DNA of 64,000 bases from Methylocystis sp. L43 (lineage in GTDB: Bacteria; Pseudomonadota; Alphaproteobacteria; Rhizobiales; Beijerinckiaceae), in the NCBI RefSeq assembly GCF_015709525.1, contig NZ_JADNRA010000020.1:1-64000 (forward strand), written 5' to 3'. This document shows, one piece after another, positions 8,661-18,231 of the stretch; the stretch's first letter is position 1; every line of letters begins with the position of its first letter. The notes below the pieces were generated by a model. It was not told the DNA's origin. It saw only the letters and a program-made list of their open reading frames with translations, and did no database searches. Position numbers and translations under genes: made by a program.

Positions 8661-9338
8661 TCACCAGGGAATATCTTCGCCGCGGTAGTCGAGATAGCGG
8701 CGCGTGTCGGCGAGCGTCAGCGATTCGGCGACACGAATGATTCCGGCCACGCTGTCGCGCACGTCGAGCGTGGCGTCCGCCCCGCCCATGTCGGTGCGCA
8801 CCCAACCGGGGTGCATCGCGACGACGATGACGCCTTCCGCCTTCAGATCGGCGGCGAGACATTGCGCGATCTTGTTCAGCCCCGCTTTAGATACGCGGTA
8901 GGCGACATTGAATGTCCCCTCGAGCGACATCGAACCGAGTATGCTCGACATCATGACGATGCGGGGACGAGCGCCGCGCTTTACAAGCGGCAGAAAGGCC
9001 TGGACGACGCGTAGCGGACCCAGCGTATTGACCGAGAGAAGATCGAGCGCGCCCTCGAAATCCATGTCGGTGGAGGATTGACGCTGCGGCCCATAGGCGC
9101 CGGCGTTGACGACGAGCGCATCGATCGGATCGGAAACCCGCGCGGCGGCGGCCTCGATCTCGGCCTCATTGCGAACGTCGAACTGCAGGATCGCCGCCTC
9201 GGGCGCGGCCGCTTTCAGCGCCGCCACGCCCGCCGCGCTGCGCGCGCTCGCGGTCACGCGCTCCCCTCGCGCTGAAAGCTGACGCGCAGCCTCCAATCCA
9301 ATGCCGCGGCTCGCGCCGGCGATGAGCCAATGGGACAT
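8661..9338 (-). CDS. Short-chain dehydrogenase/reductase (SDR)
   Basis: The 225-residue product is a classical-size SDR. GASRGIG at residues 8-14 is the NAD(P)-binding glycine motif, VNAGAYGP is the NAG motif, and SSILGSM with YRVSKAG gives the Ser, Tyr and Lys of the active site. A basic residue after the first glycine motif suggests NADPH use. It resembles C-factor-like carbonyl reductases that act on unknown substrates. It converges with the ABC operon, with only 18 nt between stops. Confidence 0.88.
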   Translation of the reverse strand: MSHWLIAGASRGIGLEAARQLSARGERVTASARSAAGVAALKAAAPEAAILQFDVRNEAEIEAAAARVSDPIDALVVNAGAYGPQRQSSTDMDFEGALDLLSVNTLGPLRVVQAFLPLVKRGARPRIVMMSSILGSMSLEGTFNVAYRVSKAGLNKIAQCLAADLKAEGVIVVAMHPGWVRTDMGGADATLDVRDSVAGIIRVAESLTLADTRRYLDYRGEDIPW

Positions 9339-9467
9339 GTCCTGTTCCTATGCGTTTGCATAAAATATTTTTGCTGCTTGGGAATATAGCGTCGACGCGC
9401 TGCGGGACAGGCTTGCCCAGACGTCATGTGGCGGTGCAGTATTCGCCCGTTCAAGGGGGCCTTTTTC

Positions 9468-10628
9468 ATGAACGACATGACAATTGAGGCGTCGCGGCGC
9501 GCGCCTGAACTGAGCGACATTGTTTTCACTGGCCGAGACGACGAATTTCGCGACCTTCTGCGCAAAGGCGCGCTTCTCGAGATCGTGACCTTCGGCTTCT
9601 ACCGCTTTTGGCTGGCGACCAAAATCCGCCAGCATCTGTGGTCGCATACAATGCTGGACGGCGACGCCTTCGCCTATCTTGGCACGGCGCGCGAATTGCT
9701 CATCGGCTTCCTATTCGCCATCGCGATTCTGGCGCCGATCTATCTCGCCTCCTTCCTGCTCGGCGTCGAAGCCGAACGCGCACAATCATTCGCATCGTCC
9801 GTGTTCGGCGTTTTCTTTCTGACTTTTTGGCAGTTTGCGATCTATCGGGCGCGGCGCTATCGCCTGCATCGCACGGCCTGGCGCGGGCTGCGCTTTCACA
9901 TGGACGGCTCCGGCGTTTCCTATGCGCTGCGCGCCATGGGCTGGGGCTTTGTCAGCGTCGTCACGCTCGGGTTAGCGCTGCCGTGGATGCAGGCTGCATT
10001 GGAACGCTACAAGATGCGCCATACCTATTACGGCGATCTTCGTGGGGATTTCATTGCAACCGGCGGCCGTTTCTTCAAACAGGGCTGGCTGCTTTGGATC
10101 GGCGCCGCCTTCACGGCGGCTGCTTACTTCGTCGGGCCTGTCCTCTATGAACTCACGAAGCAAGGCGCTTGGTTCCTGTTGATGCTGCCGACCCTTCCAG
10201 CCTTGGTCTTCATATATGCGCGGTTTAAGGCCCTGCAGTGGAAGTGGTGGCTGGAAGGCGTGCGCATCGGCGACGTGCGGGCGGCCTCGACCCTGCAGCG
10301 CCACGCGCTGACTAGAAATTATTGGATTTTCGTCGGCCTTTTCTTCGCTTCGCTGCTGGCGGCGGGGATCGGCGCGGCGCTCGCCATCGCCTTCCTGCCC
10401 AAAATCCTCGGCGTCGTCTTGGCTGTATTCTTCTATCTAGCGCTGATCGTGCAATATTCGATTCTGTGGCGGACTTACTTCATCCAGCGGGTGTGGCGGA
10501 TCGTCGTCAATTCGCTGACGATTCATAATCTGCACACGGCGCAAGAAGTCGCGATGCGGCTCGACGCGTCATCGCCCACCGCGCTCGGCGAAGGCTTCGC
10601 AGATAGTCTCGACGTCGCCGGGTTCTGA
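9468..10628 (+). CDS. DUF898 (YjgN-like) integral membrane protein
   Basis: The product is 386 residues with paired, repeated membrane modules. FTGRDDEFRDLLRKGALLEI followed by TFGFYRFWLATKIRQHLWSH is the typical YjgN/DUF898 opening, and the KMRHTYYGDLRGDF block closes the first module. The function of the family is unknown. The ATG at 9468 follows an AGGGGG stretch; the in-frame ATG at 9426 would add a non-homologous tail. The M48 protease gene starts 4 nt downstream, so the two are co-transcribed. Confidence 0.85.
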   Translation: MNDMTIEASRRAPELSDIVFTGRDDEFRDLLRKGALLEIVTFGFYRFWLATKIRQHLWSHTMLDGDAFAYLGTARELLIGFLFAIAILAPIYLASFLLGVEAERAQSFASSVFGVFFLTFWQFAIYRARRYRLHRTAWRGLRFHMDGSGVSYALRAMGWGFVSVVTLGLALPWMQAALERYKMRHTYYGDLRGDFIATGGRFFKQGWLLWIGAAFTAAAYFVGPVLYELTKQGAWFLLMLPTLPALVFIYARFKALQWKWWLEGVRIGDVRAASTLQRHALTRNYWIFVGLFFASLLAAGIGAALAIAFLPKILGVVLAVFFYLALIVQYSILWRTYFIQRVWRIVVNSLTIHNLHTAQEVAMRLDASSPTALGEGFADSLDVAGF

Positions 10629-10632
10629 CGGC

Positions 10633-11697
10633 GTGAACGAAAAATTCGAGGCGATCTATTTCGACGGCTTGGTCAATAAAAAGCGCCGAGTCACGCTAAC
10701 CTTCAGCGACGCGCTGGAAATATGCGAGGACGGCGCGGCTCTCTCGGCATGGTCGTACACAGACGTGCGCCGCATCCCCGCGCCAGCCGACGTGATGCGG
10801 CTACGGGCGATTGGCGCCGCGCAATTGGCGCATCTCGACATCCGCGATGACGACACTCAGCGCGAGGTCGAACGCCATTGTCCGAAGCTCGCGGATGACG
10901 CGGCGCACGACGGTTCGACGCTTAAAATTGTCGGCTGGTCGCTCGCCGCGACTGCTTCGATCATCGGCCTCGTTTGGTTCGGCGTTCCCTTCGCCGCGGA
11001 CCGCTTGGCGCCGCTCGTGCCCATTTCATGGGAAAACCGTATTGGCGAAGTGGCCGAACGGCAGATGCGCCAAATGTTCGACGGCAAGAGCTGCACAACG
11101 CCCAAGGGCTCGGCCGCGCTCGTGAAGCTCTCCAAACGCTTGCAGGACGCGTCCGGCCTTCGCGTGACGGCGACCATCGAGGCGCTCTCCGAAAAAACGC
11201 CAAACGCCTTCGCCCTTCCAGGGGGTAAGGTGTTCGTCCTTGCGGGACTATTGGAGAAGGCGCAGTCGCAAGATGAAATCTTGGGCGTGTTGGCGCATGA
11301 ACTCGGTCATTTGCAGAACCGCGATCATCTGCGCCGCATCATCGCCGATGGCGGAACCGCCTATCTCTTCGGCCTGCTGTTTGGCGACGTGGCCGGCGGC
11401 GGCGCGGTGGTTTTCGCCGGCAAGACCTTGCTCAACGCCGCCAATTCGCGGGAAGCAGAGGCGCGGGCCGACGCGTTCGCGGCGCAGACGCTCGCCCGCC
11501 TCGGCCGGCCCGCGAAACCGATGGGCGAATTGCTGCTGCGCGTGACGGGCAAGGAGAAAGACGGCTTCCTCACCATCCTCCACGATCACCCCTTGAGCGA
11601 AGACAGACTCGCCAAGCTGTCGGCCGCGGACAAAGCCACGGCCGATCCCGTGCTCACAGACGACGAATGGAAGGCGCTGAAGACGATCTGCGACTAG
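10633..11697 (+). CDS. M48-family zinc metallopeptidase with N-terminal membrane anchor
   Basis: The 354-residue product begins with GTG. The N-terminal 90 residues form a soluble region, followed by one membrane segment near residues 98-120 (LAATASIIGLVWFGVPFA). The catalytic AHELGH motif is near residue 222 and the third zinc ligand region is ANSREAEARADAFA. This is the layout of periplasmic M48 proteases such as BepA/HtpX relatives. The tight pairing with the DUF898 gene is seen in many proteobacteria and suggests a joint envelope role, which is an inference. Confidence 0.9.
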   Translation: MNEKFEAIYFDGLVNKKRRVTLTFSDALEICEDGAALSAWSYTDVRRIPAPADVMRLRAIGAAQLAHLDIRDDDTQREVERHCPKLADDAAHDGSTLKIVGWSLAATASIIGLVWFGVPFAADRLAPLVPISWENRIGEVAERQMRQMFDGKSCTTPKGSAALVKLSKRLQDASGLRVTATIEALSEKTPNAFALPGGKVFVLAGLLEKAQSQDEILGVLAHELGHLQNRDHLRRIIADGGTAYLFGLLFGDVAGGGAVVFAGKTLLNAANSREAEARADAFAAQTLARLGRPAKPMGELLLRVTGKEKDGFLTILHDHPLSEDRLAKLSAADKATADPVLTDDEWKALKTICD

Positions 11698-11703
11698 CCC
11701 TAT

Positions 11704-12591
11704 CTACGGCGCCGCGGGCGCGGGCGCCGCTTCGATCCGCGCGACGCCGTCGCGCACCGCCGCCTGCACCTTCTCGAAGGCGCGCACCTCGATCTGGCGC
11801 ACGCGCTCACGTGACACGCCGAATTCCTCGGAGAGCGTTTCGAGCGTGACAGGATCGTCGGACAGTCGGCGCGCCTCGAAGATGCGCCGCTCGCGCGGAT
11901 TGAGCACGTCAAGCGCGCCGCGCAGCGCCTTCAGGCGATTGTCGCTTTCTTCGTGAGCGACGAGCAGATGCTCCTGATCGACGCTATCGTCGACGAGCCA
12001 GTCCTGCCATTCGCCTTCGCCCTCCTCGCGCAAAGGCGTGTTGAGCGACGCGTCGCCGCCCATGCGGCGATTCATGTCAATGACGTCCTGCTTGGACACG
12101 CCAAGCCGATGCGCGATCTTTTCGACGTTCTCGGGCTTCAAGTCGCCTTCTTCGAAGGCCGAGATGCGGCTCTTGGCCTTGCGAAGGTTAAAGAAGAGCT
12201 TCTTCTGGCTCGCGGTGGTGCCCATTTTGACGAGCGACCAGGAGCGCAAAATATACTCTTGGATGGAGGCGCGGATCCACCACATTGCATAGGTCGCAAG
12301 GCGGAAGCCGCGCTCGGGCTCGAAGCGCTTGACGGCCTGCATGAGGCCGACATTGCCTTCGGAAACGATTTCCCCGATCGGCAAGCCGTAGCCGCGATAG
12401 CCCATGGCGATCTTCGCCACGAGACGCAGATGCGACGTGATCAGCTCCTGCGCGGCTTTCGCGTCTTCATGTTCGCGCCAGCGCTTGGCAAGCATATATT
12501 CCTGCTGCGGCTCCAACATTGGAAACCGCCTAATTTCAGATAGATAGCGGGCTAGGCCGTCTTCTGAGACGATTGGCAAGGCATTCGCCAT
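11704..12591 (-). CDS. rpoH: RNA polymerase sigma-32 factor (heat shock)
   Basis: The 295-residue protein directs RNA polymerase to heat-shock promoters. Region 2 is seen in AQELITSHLRLVAKIAMGYRGYG and the FRLATYAMWWIRASIQEYIL segment. The RpoH box follows in SWSLVKMGTTASQKKLFFNLRK, and region 4 in LNPRERRIFEARR with the EEFGVSRERVRQIE helix-turn-helix. The ATG at 12591 is preceded by a strong AGGAGGG site. The frame is open to 12705, but that extension is not conserved. A consensus -10 element lies about 80 nt upstream. It converges with the M48 gene. Confidence 0.95.
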   Translation of the reverse strand: MANALPIVSEDGLARYLSEIRRFPMLEPQQEYMLAKRWREHEDAKAAQELITSHLRLVAKIAMGYRGYGLPIGEIVSEGNVGLMQAVKRFEPERGFRLATYAMWWIRASIQEYILRSWSLVKMGTTASQKKLFFNLRKAKSRISAFEEGDLKPENVEKIAHRLGVSKQDVIDMNRRMGGDASLNTPLREEGEGEWQDWLVDDSVDQEHLLVAHEESDNRLKALRGALDVLNPRERRIFEARRLSDDPVTLETLSEEFGVSRERVRQIEVRAFEKVQAAVRDGVARIEAAPAPAAP

Positions 12592-12669
12592 AAGTCCCTC
12601 CTGACGAACCCCCTGAGTATGGCGGGTCCGCGAAGCGCGGCCACAAAACGCCGGCCGCGACAGGGGGAC

Positions 12670-12675
12670 ATTATA
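12670..12675 (-). promoter_or_regulatory. Likely -10 element of the rpoH promoter
   Basis: A perfect TATAAT lies on the minus strand 79 nt upstream of the rpoH start. The best -35 candidate 17 nt further upstream, TTTCCA, is weak. No sigma-32-type CTTGAA/CCCCAT pair is obvious, so housekeeping transcription is more likely than autoregulation. The remaining 12592-12845 gap has no recognised gene. Confidence 0.5.
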
Positions 12676-12845
12676 GGGCGCCCCTAGTGGGCTGGAAAAT
12701 GACAATTGCGTGAAGGGACGCTAAAGCACGGATTAAGATTCAGCAATGTGAATGACGCGTTTTCAGAGGCTCGGCCGCGCAAGTTTGCCGCGCAAGATTG
12801 GCGAAGATTCTGCCCGTTATGATTTCGCGATCTTCTGGCGAGAAT

Positions 12846-14366
12846 TCACTTCGACATGCCGCCCAGCACGCCGCGCAGAATTTGGCGCGCGATCTGTGTC
12901 CCGGCGGAACGCGCCGCCGATTGGATCGCGGCGCGCGCCGCGAGTTCGGCGGGCGACATGCGTTTCTTGTCGCCCTTGCCAAAAATGCCGCCCCATATGC
13001 CGCCCAGCGTGCCGAGCAGACCGCCGCCCGCGCCGCTTTCAGCCTCACCCTTGCCCTTCGCGCGCGCCTGCAGCATTTCGAATGCGGACTCGCGATCGAC
13101 CATCGTGTCGTATTTTCCACCATAGGCGCTCGCGGCCATGACGGCCTTCCGCTCCTGCGGCGATATCGGTCCCACGCGGGCGGAGGGCGGCGCGATCAAC
13201 GTGCGTTCGACGACTTCCGGCGTTCCCTTGGCGTCGAGCATCGACACCAGCGCTTCGCCGACGCCAAGCTGCATGATCGCTTCGGCTTCCTCGATGGCGT
13301 GATTGTCGCGAAAGGTCTCGGCGGCGGCGCGCACCGCCTTCTGATCGCGGGGCGTAAATGCGCGCAGCACATGTTGAATGCGGTTGCCGAGCTGGCCCAG
13401 AACCGTATCCGGCACGTCGAGCGGATTTTGCGTGACGAAATAGACGCCGACGCCTTTCGAGCGGATAAGACGCACGACCTGCTCGATCGCGGACAGCAGC
13501 GCCTTCGGCGCGTCGCTGAACAGAAGATGCGCCTCGTCGAAGAAGAACACGAGCTTCGGCTTATCGAGATCGCCCACTTCCGGCAGGGCTTCGAACAGCT
13601 CCGAGAGCATCCACAGAAGGAAGGTGGCGTAGAGCCGCGGCGCGCGCATCAACTTGTCCGCGGCGAGGATATTGATCACGCCGCGGCCGTCGCGATCGAC
13701 TCGCAGGAAATCCATGATGTCGAGCGCCGGCTCGCCAAAAAATTTGTCGCCGCCCTGCGTCTCCAAGACCAACAGCTGCCGCTGAATGGCGCCGACGCTC
13801 GCGGGCGCCACATTTCCGTATTTCTGCTTATATGTCGCGGCGTTCTCCGCAACATGCGCGAGCATCGCCCGCAGATCCTTCAAATCGAGCAGCAACATGC
13901 CCTGCTCGTCCGCAACCCTGAAAACGACATTCAGAACGCCCTCTTGGACGTCGTTCAAATCGAGCAGGCGCGACAGCAGCAGCGGCCCCATTTCCGAAAT
14001 GGAGGCGCGAACAGGGTGTCCCTGTTCGCCGAAGACATCCCAAAAGGCGACGGGAAATCGGTCGGGCTCGTAAGCAACGCCAATCTCCTTGGCGCGCGCG
14101 ACGAACGCCGACTTGCCTTCGCCCGCCTGCGACAGTCCCGCGAGATCGCCTTTGACGTCGGCGAGAAAGACGCAGGTCCCGGCGTTCGAGAAGCCTTCGG
14201 CGAGCAGCTGCAGCGAAACGGTTTTGCCGCCGCCTGTTGCGCCCGCGATCAAGCCATGACGGTTGCCAAGCGCGAGCAGAAGGTAGTGGTAAGCGCGCGG
14301 CTTTCCGTCCTTCATGCTTGCGCCGACGAGGATTTTGCCTGCAACGGCGCTCGGAGTTTCGCTCAT
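12846..14366 (-). CDS. DUF853 / HerA-like P-loop ATPase (YjgR family)
   Basis: The 506-residue product has Walker [11 protein letters not shown] near residue 44, Walker [14 protein letters not shown] near residue 270 and the sensor-like [13 protein letters not shown]. These belong to the HerA/FtsK-type helicase superfamily in the DUF853 (YjgR) branch. The C-terminus is rich in Gly ([17 protein letters not shown]) and then basic. YjgR proteins are annotated as possible DNA-translocating ATPases, but their role is not settled. No NurA or nuclease gene is beside it, so a HerA-NurA resection pair is not supported here. Confidence 0.85.
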   Translation of the reverse strand: MSETPSAVAGKILVGASMKDGKPRAYHYLLLALGNRHGLIAGATGGGKTVSLQLLAEGFSNAGTCVFLADVKGDLAGLSQAGEGKSAFVARAKEIGVAYEPDRFPVAFWDVFGEQGHPVRASISEMGPLLLSRLLDLNDVQEGVLNVVFRVADEQGMLLLDLKDLRAMLAHVAENAATYKQKYGNVAPASVGAIQRQLLVLETQGGDKFFGEPALDIMDFLRVDRDGRGVINILAADKLMRAPRLYATFLLWMLSELFEALPEVGDLDKPKLVFFFDEAHLLFSDAPKALLSAIEQVVRLIRSKGVGVYFVTQNPLDVPDTVLGQLGNRIQHVLRAFTPRDQKAVRAAAETFRDNHAIEEAEAIMQLGVGEALVSMLDAKGTPEVVERTLIAPPSARVGPISPQERKAVMAASAYGGKYDTMVDRESAFEMLQARAKGKGEAESGAGGGLLGTLGGIWGGIFGKGDKKRMSPAELAARAAIQSAARSAGTQIARQILRGVLGGMSK

Positions 14367-14531
14367 AGTTAAAGCGCTTTCACAGTCAGGAATCGCAATT
14401 GCGCGAAGCTACACCATCGGCGCGGGACGCGCATGTCCAGCCCCTTCGGCGCCGCACAGGCGGCGACAGCGCTTGGCGAATGCAAAAGGGCGAGATAAGT
14501 TCCCGCCGGGAGAAGCTCCGGAGAAGGTCCA

Positions 14532-14885
14532 ATGAAGCTACGCTGGGCGATGATCGGCGTCGTCGCCGCCGCCGGCGTCGCGCAGGCGGTCGGCGCGACG
14601 AAGCCGCGAACGGCGCCGGCGAAGCTGGCGCAAACCGTCGATCTGGAGAACCAGCGTCCCGTGCCGCTGAAAAGCTTCGAGATCGTCATGGCGGCGACAG
14701 ACAAGACGACGCCGGAAGCCATCGTCGGGAAGCTTGATCAGCCGCTGGCCGCCGGAGGCCGCACGCGGTTTCCCATCACGGGCGCCAGAGGTTGCCGCTT
14801 TGAGGCGCGCTGGACGTTCGACGATGCGAAAGACTCAGGCGACGTCGACTTATGCAATGACGCCCATATAGTTTTCGCGGATTAA
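14532..14885 (+). CDS. Small secreted protein of unknown function
   Basis: The 117-residue product has a hydrophobic N-terminus (MIGVVAAAGVAQAVGA) that looks like a signal peptide, followed by a soluble domain with two Cys residues near the end (GCRFEARW and VDLCND). GAGAAGG precedes the ATG. I do not recognise the family. It diverges from the HerA-like gene and is followed closely by the SCO gene, with which it may be expressed. Confidence 0.6.
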   Translation: MKLRWAMIGVVAAAGVAQAVGATKPRTAPAKLAQTVDLENQRPVPLKSFEIVMAATDKTTPEAIVGKLDQPLAAGGRTRFPITGARGCRFEARWTFDDAKDSGDVDLCNDAHIVFAD

Positions 14886-14956
14886 TCCTATTCGCGGTCC
14901 GCTCAGCGGACCCGCTGCGGCGCGCGCCGCCCATGACAACAATCAGGAAACGCACG

Positions 14957-15604
14957 ATGGCCAACGGATCGAAGGGTGGCGCAAAGGGAGTCAAGCGCGG
15001 CGTAAAGGGCGCACAAACCGCCAGCGGACCAGGAATTTCGAGGCCGCTGCTGATCGGCGTCGGCGCTGTCTTCGCGCTCATGTTCGGCGCCTTTGTCTAT
15101 TTCACCAGCGGCAAGCCGACGACGTCGACGGATAACATCGGCGGACCTTTTCAGCTCACCGCGCATACCGGGCAGCAGGTGACAGAGCAGGATTTTCTGG
15201 GCCGGCCCTTCCTCGTCTTCTTCGGCTATACGCACTGTCCCGACATTTGTCACACCACGCTCTTCGAGATGTCGGAGATCTTGCGGGCGATGGGGCCGGA
15301 TGCGAAGGTCGGCGCGCTGTTCGTCACCGTCGATCCGGAGCGAGACACGCCCGAGGCTCTCAAAGATTATCTCTCCAATTTCGATCCGCGTATCATCGGC
15401 GTCACCGGTCCGCGCGCGTCGCTCGATCCCGTATTGCGCGAATATCGCATCTTCTCTAAGCGCGCGCCCGGCAAGGACGAGGACTATTCCGTCGACCACA
15501 CCACTGTCGTCTATCTGATGGACAAGAACGGCCGCTTTGTGAGCCCGTTCAACGTGGCGCGACGCCCTGCCGAAGCCGCACGTGAGCTTGAACGCCATCT
15601 GTAG
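14957..15604 (+). CDS. SCO1/SenC-family copper chaperone
   Basis: The 215-residue product has a basic N-terminus, one membrane anchor (LLIGVGAVFALMFGAFVYF near residues 31-50) and a periplasmic thioredoxin-like domain. YTHCPDICHTT supplies the CxxxC copper ligands and SVDHTTVVYLMD the conserved His. SCO proteins deliver copper to the CuA site of cytochrome oxidase. The start at 14957 follows AGGAAA, while the ATG at 14933 has no visible ribosome site. No cox gene is nearby, so the target is not shown by context. Confidence 0.9.
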   Translation: MANGSKGGAKGVKRGVKGAQTASGPGISRPLLIGVGAVFALMFGAFVYFTSGKPTTSTDNIGGPFQLTAHTGQQVTEQDFLGRPFLVFFGYTHCPDICHTTLFEMSEILRAMGPDAKVGALFVTVDPERDTPEALKDYLSNFDPRIIGVTGPRASLDPVLREYRIFSKRAPGKDEDYSVDHTTVVYLMDKNGRFVSPFNVARRPAEAARELERHL

Positions 15605-15711
15605 CGCGCGCCGTCGCCTGCGTCGGAGAGCGCTCGAAAAAGCAACGCAAGGGAAATATTTTCATCAGCTGCAATTTTGGAACTCGCGACTCATATGGCC
15701 TTTGCGCTAGC

Positions 15712-16488
15712 ATGAGCGTTATGCTTCGACTCCTGCGCGAAGGACCGGCGCCAACTGGCGGCGCGTCGATTCTCACATTGGTCCACGCCGGCGAAACAAT
15801 TCTCGTCGCTTTGCGTCGGTCACAGAATGCGCGGCGATTCACTTTGCGCGTGCGCTTCGCCGCACGCGATGCGGTGTTGACGATGCCGAAGCGGGCGTCG
15901 TTGCGCGATGCGCGAGATTTCGCTCAGCGCCACGCCGCTTGGATCGCTGCGCGTCTCGACAGGCTTCCTGCAACCATTCCCTTTGCGCATGGTTCGGTCG
16001 CGCCTCTTCGCGGCGTCGATCATATGATCGCACATTATCCGGACCGCCGCGGGGTCACCTGGATCGAGCCAAGAGACGATGCCGAGGCTCCCTTCGCGCT
16101 TTGCGTCGCCGGCCAGACCGAACATGTGCACCGCCGCGTTCAGGATCACCTGAAGCGGGAGGCGCGACGCGACCTCGAAGAGGCGGTCGCCCGCCATACC
16201 GGCGCACTCAGTCTGCCGCCCCGCGGCGTCGGCCTGCGCGATCCGATCAGCCGATGGGGATCGTGTTCGGCCTCCGGCTCGCTGAACTTTTCCTGGCGGC
16301 TGATCATGGCGCCGCCGTTCGTCCTCGATTACCTCGCCGCCCATGAGGTCGCGCATCTCGTGCATCTCGATCATTCGTCGCGATTTTGGAAGCTGACGCG
16401 GCGGCTCTGCGCCGACACGGATCACGCCGAAGCCTGGCTCTCCGCCCATGGCGCGCACCTTCACAAATATGGAGCCAAAGCGCGATGA
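15712..16488 (+). CDS. YgjP-like (SprT/M48-type) metallopeptidase
   Basis: The 258-residue product has the YgjP/DUF45 layout: an N-terminal beta-rich part with RFTLRVRFAARDAVLTMP and then WGSCSASGSLNFSWRLIMAP, and AAHEVAHLVHLDHSSRFW, in which HExxH and a downstream His would bind zinc. Such proteins are metal-dependent hydrolases often called UTP pyrophosphatase or M48 peptidase; the natural substrate is uncertain. The stop overlaps the start of the next gene in ATGA. Confidence 0.85.
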   Translation: MSVMLRLLREGPAPTGGASILTLVHAGETILVALRRSQNARRFTLRVRFAARDAVLTMPKRASLRDARDFAQRHAAWIAARLDRLPATIPFAHGSVAPLRGVDHMIAHYPDRRGVTWIEPRDDAEAPFALCVAGQTEHVHRRVQDHLKREARRDLEEAVARHTGALSLPPRGVGLRDPISRWGSCSASGSLNFSWRLIMAPPFVLDYLAAHEVAHLVHLDHSSRFWKLTRRLCADTDHAEAWLSAHGAHLHKYGAKAR

Positions 16489-17012
16489 TCGACCGCCGCC
16501 GCCTGCTCGGACTCGCCCTGCTCTTGCCCCTGCCGCTGTCGCAAGCCGCGACGGCGCTGGCCGAAGAGCCGCGCAAACGCCTGCTCGTTCTCGATTTCGA
16601 GCTGGTCGACACGTCAAACGAGCCTGTCGACCAAAGCGCCGAACATGCAAAAAGACTGGCGCGGGCGCGTGACGACATCGGGGCGGGACTCGCCGCGCGG
16701 GGCGTCTATGACGTCGTCGACCGGGCTCTCATTGCGGCGGATCTCGACGCGATCTTGAAACAAACCTACATTCGCACCTGCAACGGCTGCGAATTGTCGC
16801 TTGCCCGCAAGGCCGGCGCCGATCTCGTTCTGACGGGCGTCGTCAATAAGGTCAGCACGCTGATCCTCAGCATGGGCGTTTCAATCGCGCGCGTTTCGAC
16901 GGGCGAACTGATCTATCATCAGGGGTTCGATTTTCGCGGCGACAATGATCAATCCTGGGCGCGCGCGACGAAATTCTTCGTCGATCGTATCGCCCGCGAT
17001 CCGCTGAATTGA
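16485..17012 (+). CDS. Secreted DUF3280/DUF2380-like protein
   Basis: The 175-residue product starts with MIDRRRLLGLALLLPLPLSQ, a signal peptide. The mature part has LLVLDFELVDTSNEP and AGADLVLTGVVNKVSTLILS, the pattern of DUF2380/DUF3280 proteins of unknown function, plus a CNGC pair in RTCNGCELSLARK that could bind metal or form a disulfide. The start overlaps the stop of the metallopeptidase gene. The frame stays open upstream, but the signal peptide fixes this start. Confidence 0.7.
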   Translation: MIDRRRLLGLALLLPLPLSQAATALAEEPRKRLLVLDFELVDTSNEPVDQSAEHAKRLARARDDIGAGLAARGVYDVVDRALIAADLDAILKQTYIRTCNGCELSLARKAGADLVLTGVVNKVSTLILSMGVSIARVSTGELIYHQGFDFRGDNDQSWARATKFFVDRIARDPLN

Positions 17013-17027
17013 GCCAAGGAGGCCCGT

Positions 17028-18020
17028 ATGAGCCAGAGCGCTGGCTGTGAACCGACGGCGGCGTCGCGCCCACCCTGGTCGATGGTGGCGCAAGCCCGCG
17101 CGCGCGGCGCCTTGCTCGACGCGCTCGTGCGGCGGGCGCAGGCGCTGCCGCCCATCCGCATGGGCGTTATCCACCCTTGCGACGCGCGCTCGGTCGAAGG
17201 CGCGATCGCCGCGCGCGACAAAGGGCTGATCGTCCCCACCTTCATCGGACCGCGCACAAAAATCGAGGCGGCCGCGCGCGCGAGCGGCGTCTCGCTCGAA
17301 GGCGTCGAAATCGTTGACGCGCCACACAGCCACGCCGCCGCCGATCAGGCGGTGGAGCTGGTTCGTCGCGGCCGGCTGCACGCGCTGATGAAAGGCGCGC
17401 TGCATACGGACGAACTGATGACCGCGGTCATACGCGACGGCGCCGGCCTGCGCACGGACCGGCGGATCAGCCATGTCTTTGTGATCGACGCGCCGTACTA
17501 CCACAAGTTGCTGCTCGTCACCGACGCGGCGATCAATATCGCGCCGACGCTCGACACCAAGCGCGACATCGTGCGCAACGCCATCGATCTCGCGCATGCG
17601 ATCGGCATCGAGCGTCCCAAGGTGGCGCTGCTTTCGGCCGTGGAGACGGTCGAGGGGAAAATCCCCTCGACCATCGAGGCGGCGGCGCTGTGCAAGATGG
17701 CCGACCGCGGCCAGATCGCCGGCGCCGAGCTTGACGGACCGCTGGCCTTCGACAACGCCATCTCGCGCGAAGCGGCCGAAGCCAAGCACATAGAGTCCGA
17801 GGTCGCCGGCGACGCGGACATTCTGGTCGCGCCCGATCTCGAGGCGGGCAATATCCTGGCGAAGCAGCTCGTCTTCCTCGGCGGCGCCGATACGGCGGGG
17901 CTGGTCCTCGGCGCGCGCGTCCCGATCGTGCTGACGAGCCGCGCCGACGACGTCGATTCGCGCGTCGTCTCTTCGGCGCTGGCGCAGATTTTCACGCATC
18001 GGCCGCGCGCCGCGCCTTAG
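17028..18020 (+). CDS. Phosphate acetyl/butyryltransferase-like enzyme
   Basis: The 330-residue product belongs to the Pta/Ptb family that moves an acyl group between CoA and phosphate. The fold is seen in [31 protein letters not shown], the [12 protein letters not shown] strand and the late [20 protein letters not shown] block. Its length fits a lone catalytic domain of the kind also found in MaoC-Pta fusions. AAGGAGG precedes the ATG. No acetate or butyrate kinase is adjacent, which is unusual. Specificity for acetyl- versus longer acyl-CoA cannot be read from the sequence. Confidence 0.85.
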   Translation: MSQSAGCEPTAASRPPWSMVAQARARGALLDALVRRAQALPPIRMGVIHPCDARSVEGAIAARDKGLIVPTFIGPRTKIEAAARASGVSLEGVEIVDAPHSHAAADQAVELVRRGRLHALMKGALHTDELMTAVIRDGAGLRTDRRISHVFVIDAPYYHKLLLVTDAAINIAPTLDTKRDIVRNAIDLAHAIGIERPKVALLSAVETVEGKIPSTIEAAALCKMADRGQIAGAELDGPLAFDNAISREAAEAKHIESEVAGDADILVAPDLEAGNILAKQLVFLGGADTAGLVLGARVPIVLTSRADDVDSRVVSSALAQIFTHRPRAAP

Positions 18021-18086
18021 CGTTCTCGACAGAACGCCCCCCGCGTGGCAGAACGCGGCGCAAGATTTCCCGAAAAGGGCGGCTGA

Positions 18087-18211
18087 CCTTCGCCCACATG
18101 CTTCGAGACGGCTCCTGCGGAGCCTCCCCAGCATGAGGGCGCAAGCGGCGCGCTTTACGTTTCCTCATCCTGAGGAGCCCGCGGAGCGGGCGTCTCGAAG
18201 GACGAGGAAAA
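18087..18211. repeat. Dispersed palindromic intergenic repeat upstream of pheS
   Basis: Two arms face each other: a left arm with CTTCGAGACGGCTCC near 18102, and a right arm opening with CCTCATCCTGAGGAGC and closing with GTCTCGAAGGACGAGG near 18210. The same arms recur at 33057-33240. This is a mobile-looking palindromic repeat common in the intergenic DNA of this order. The rest of 18021-18231 holds no gene that I can recognise. Confidence 0.8.
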
Positions 18212-18231
18212 CGTCCACATTAGAAACCAAT

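Noticed and set aside
12798-14372. A 524-residue plus-strand frame
   Set aside because: It is antisense to the HerA-like ATPase gene, whose product has clear Walker motifs; the plus frame has none.
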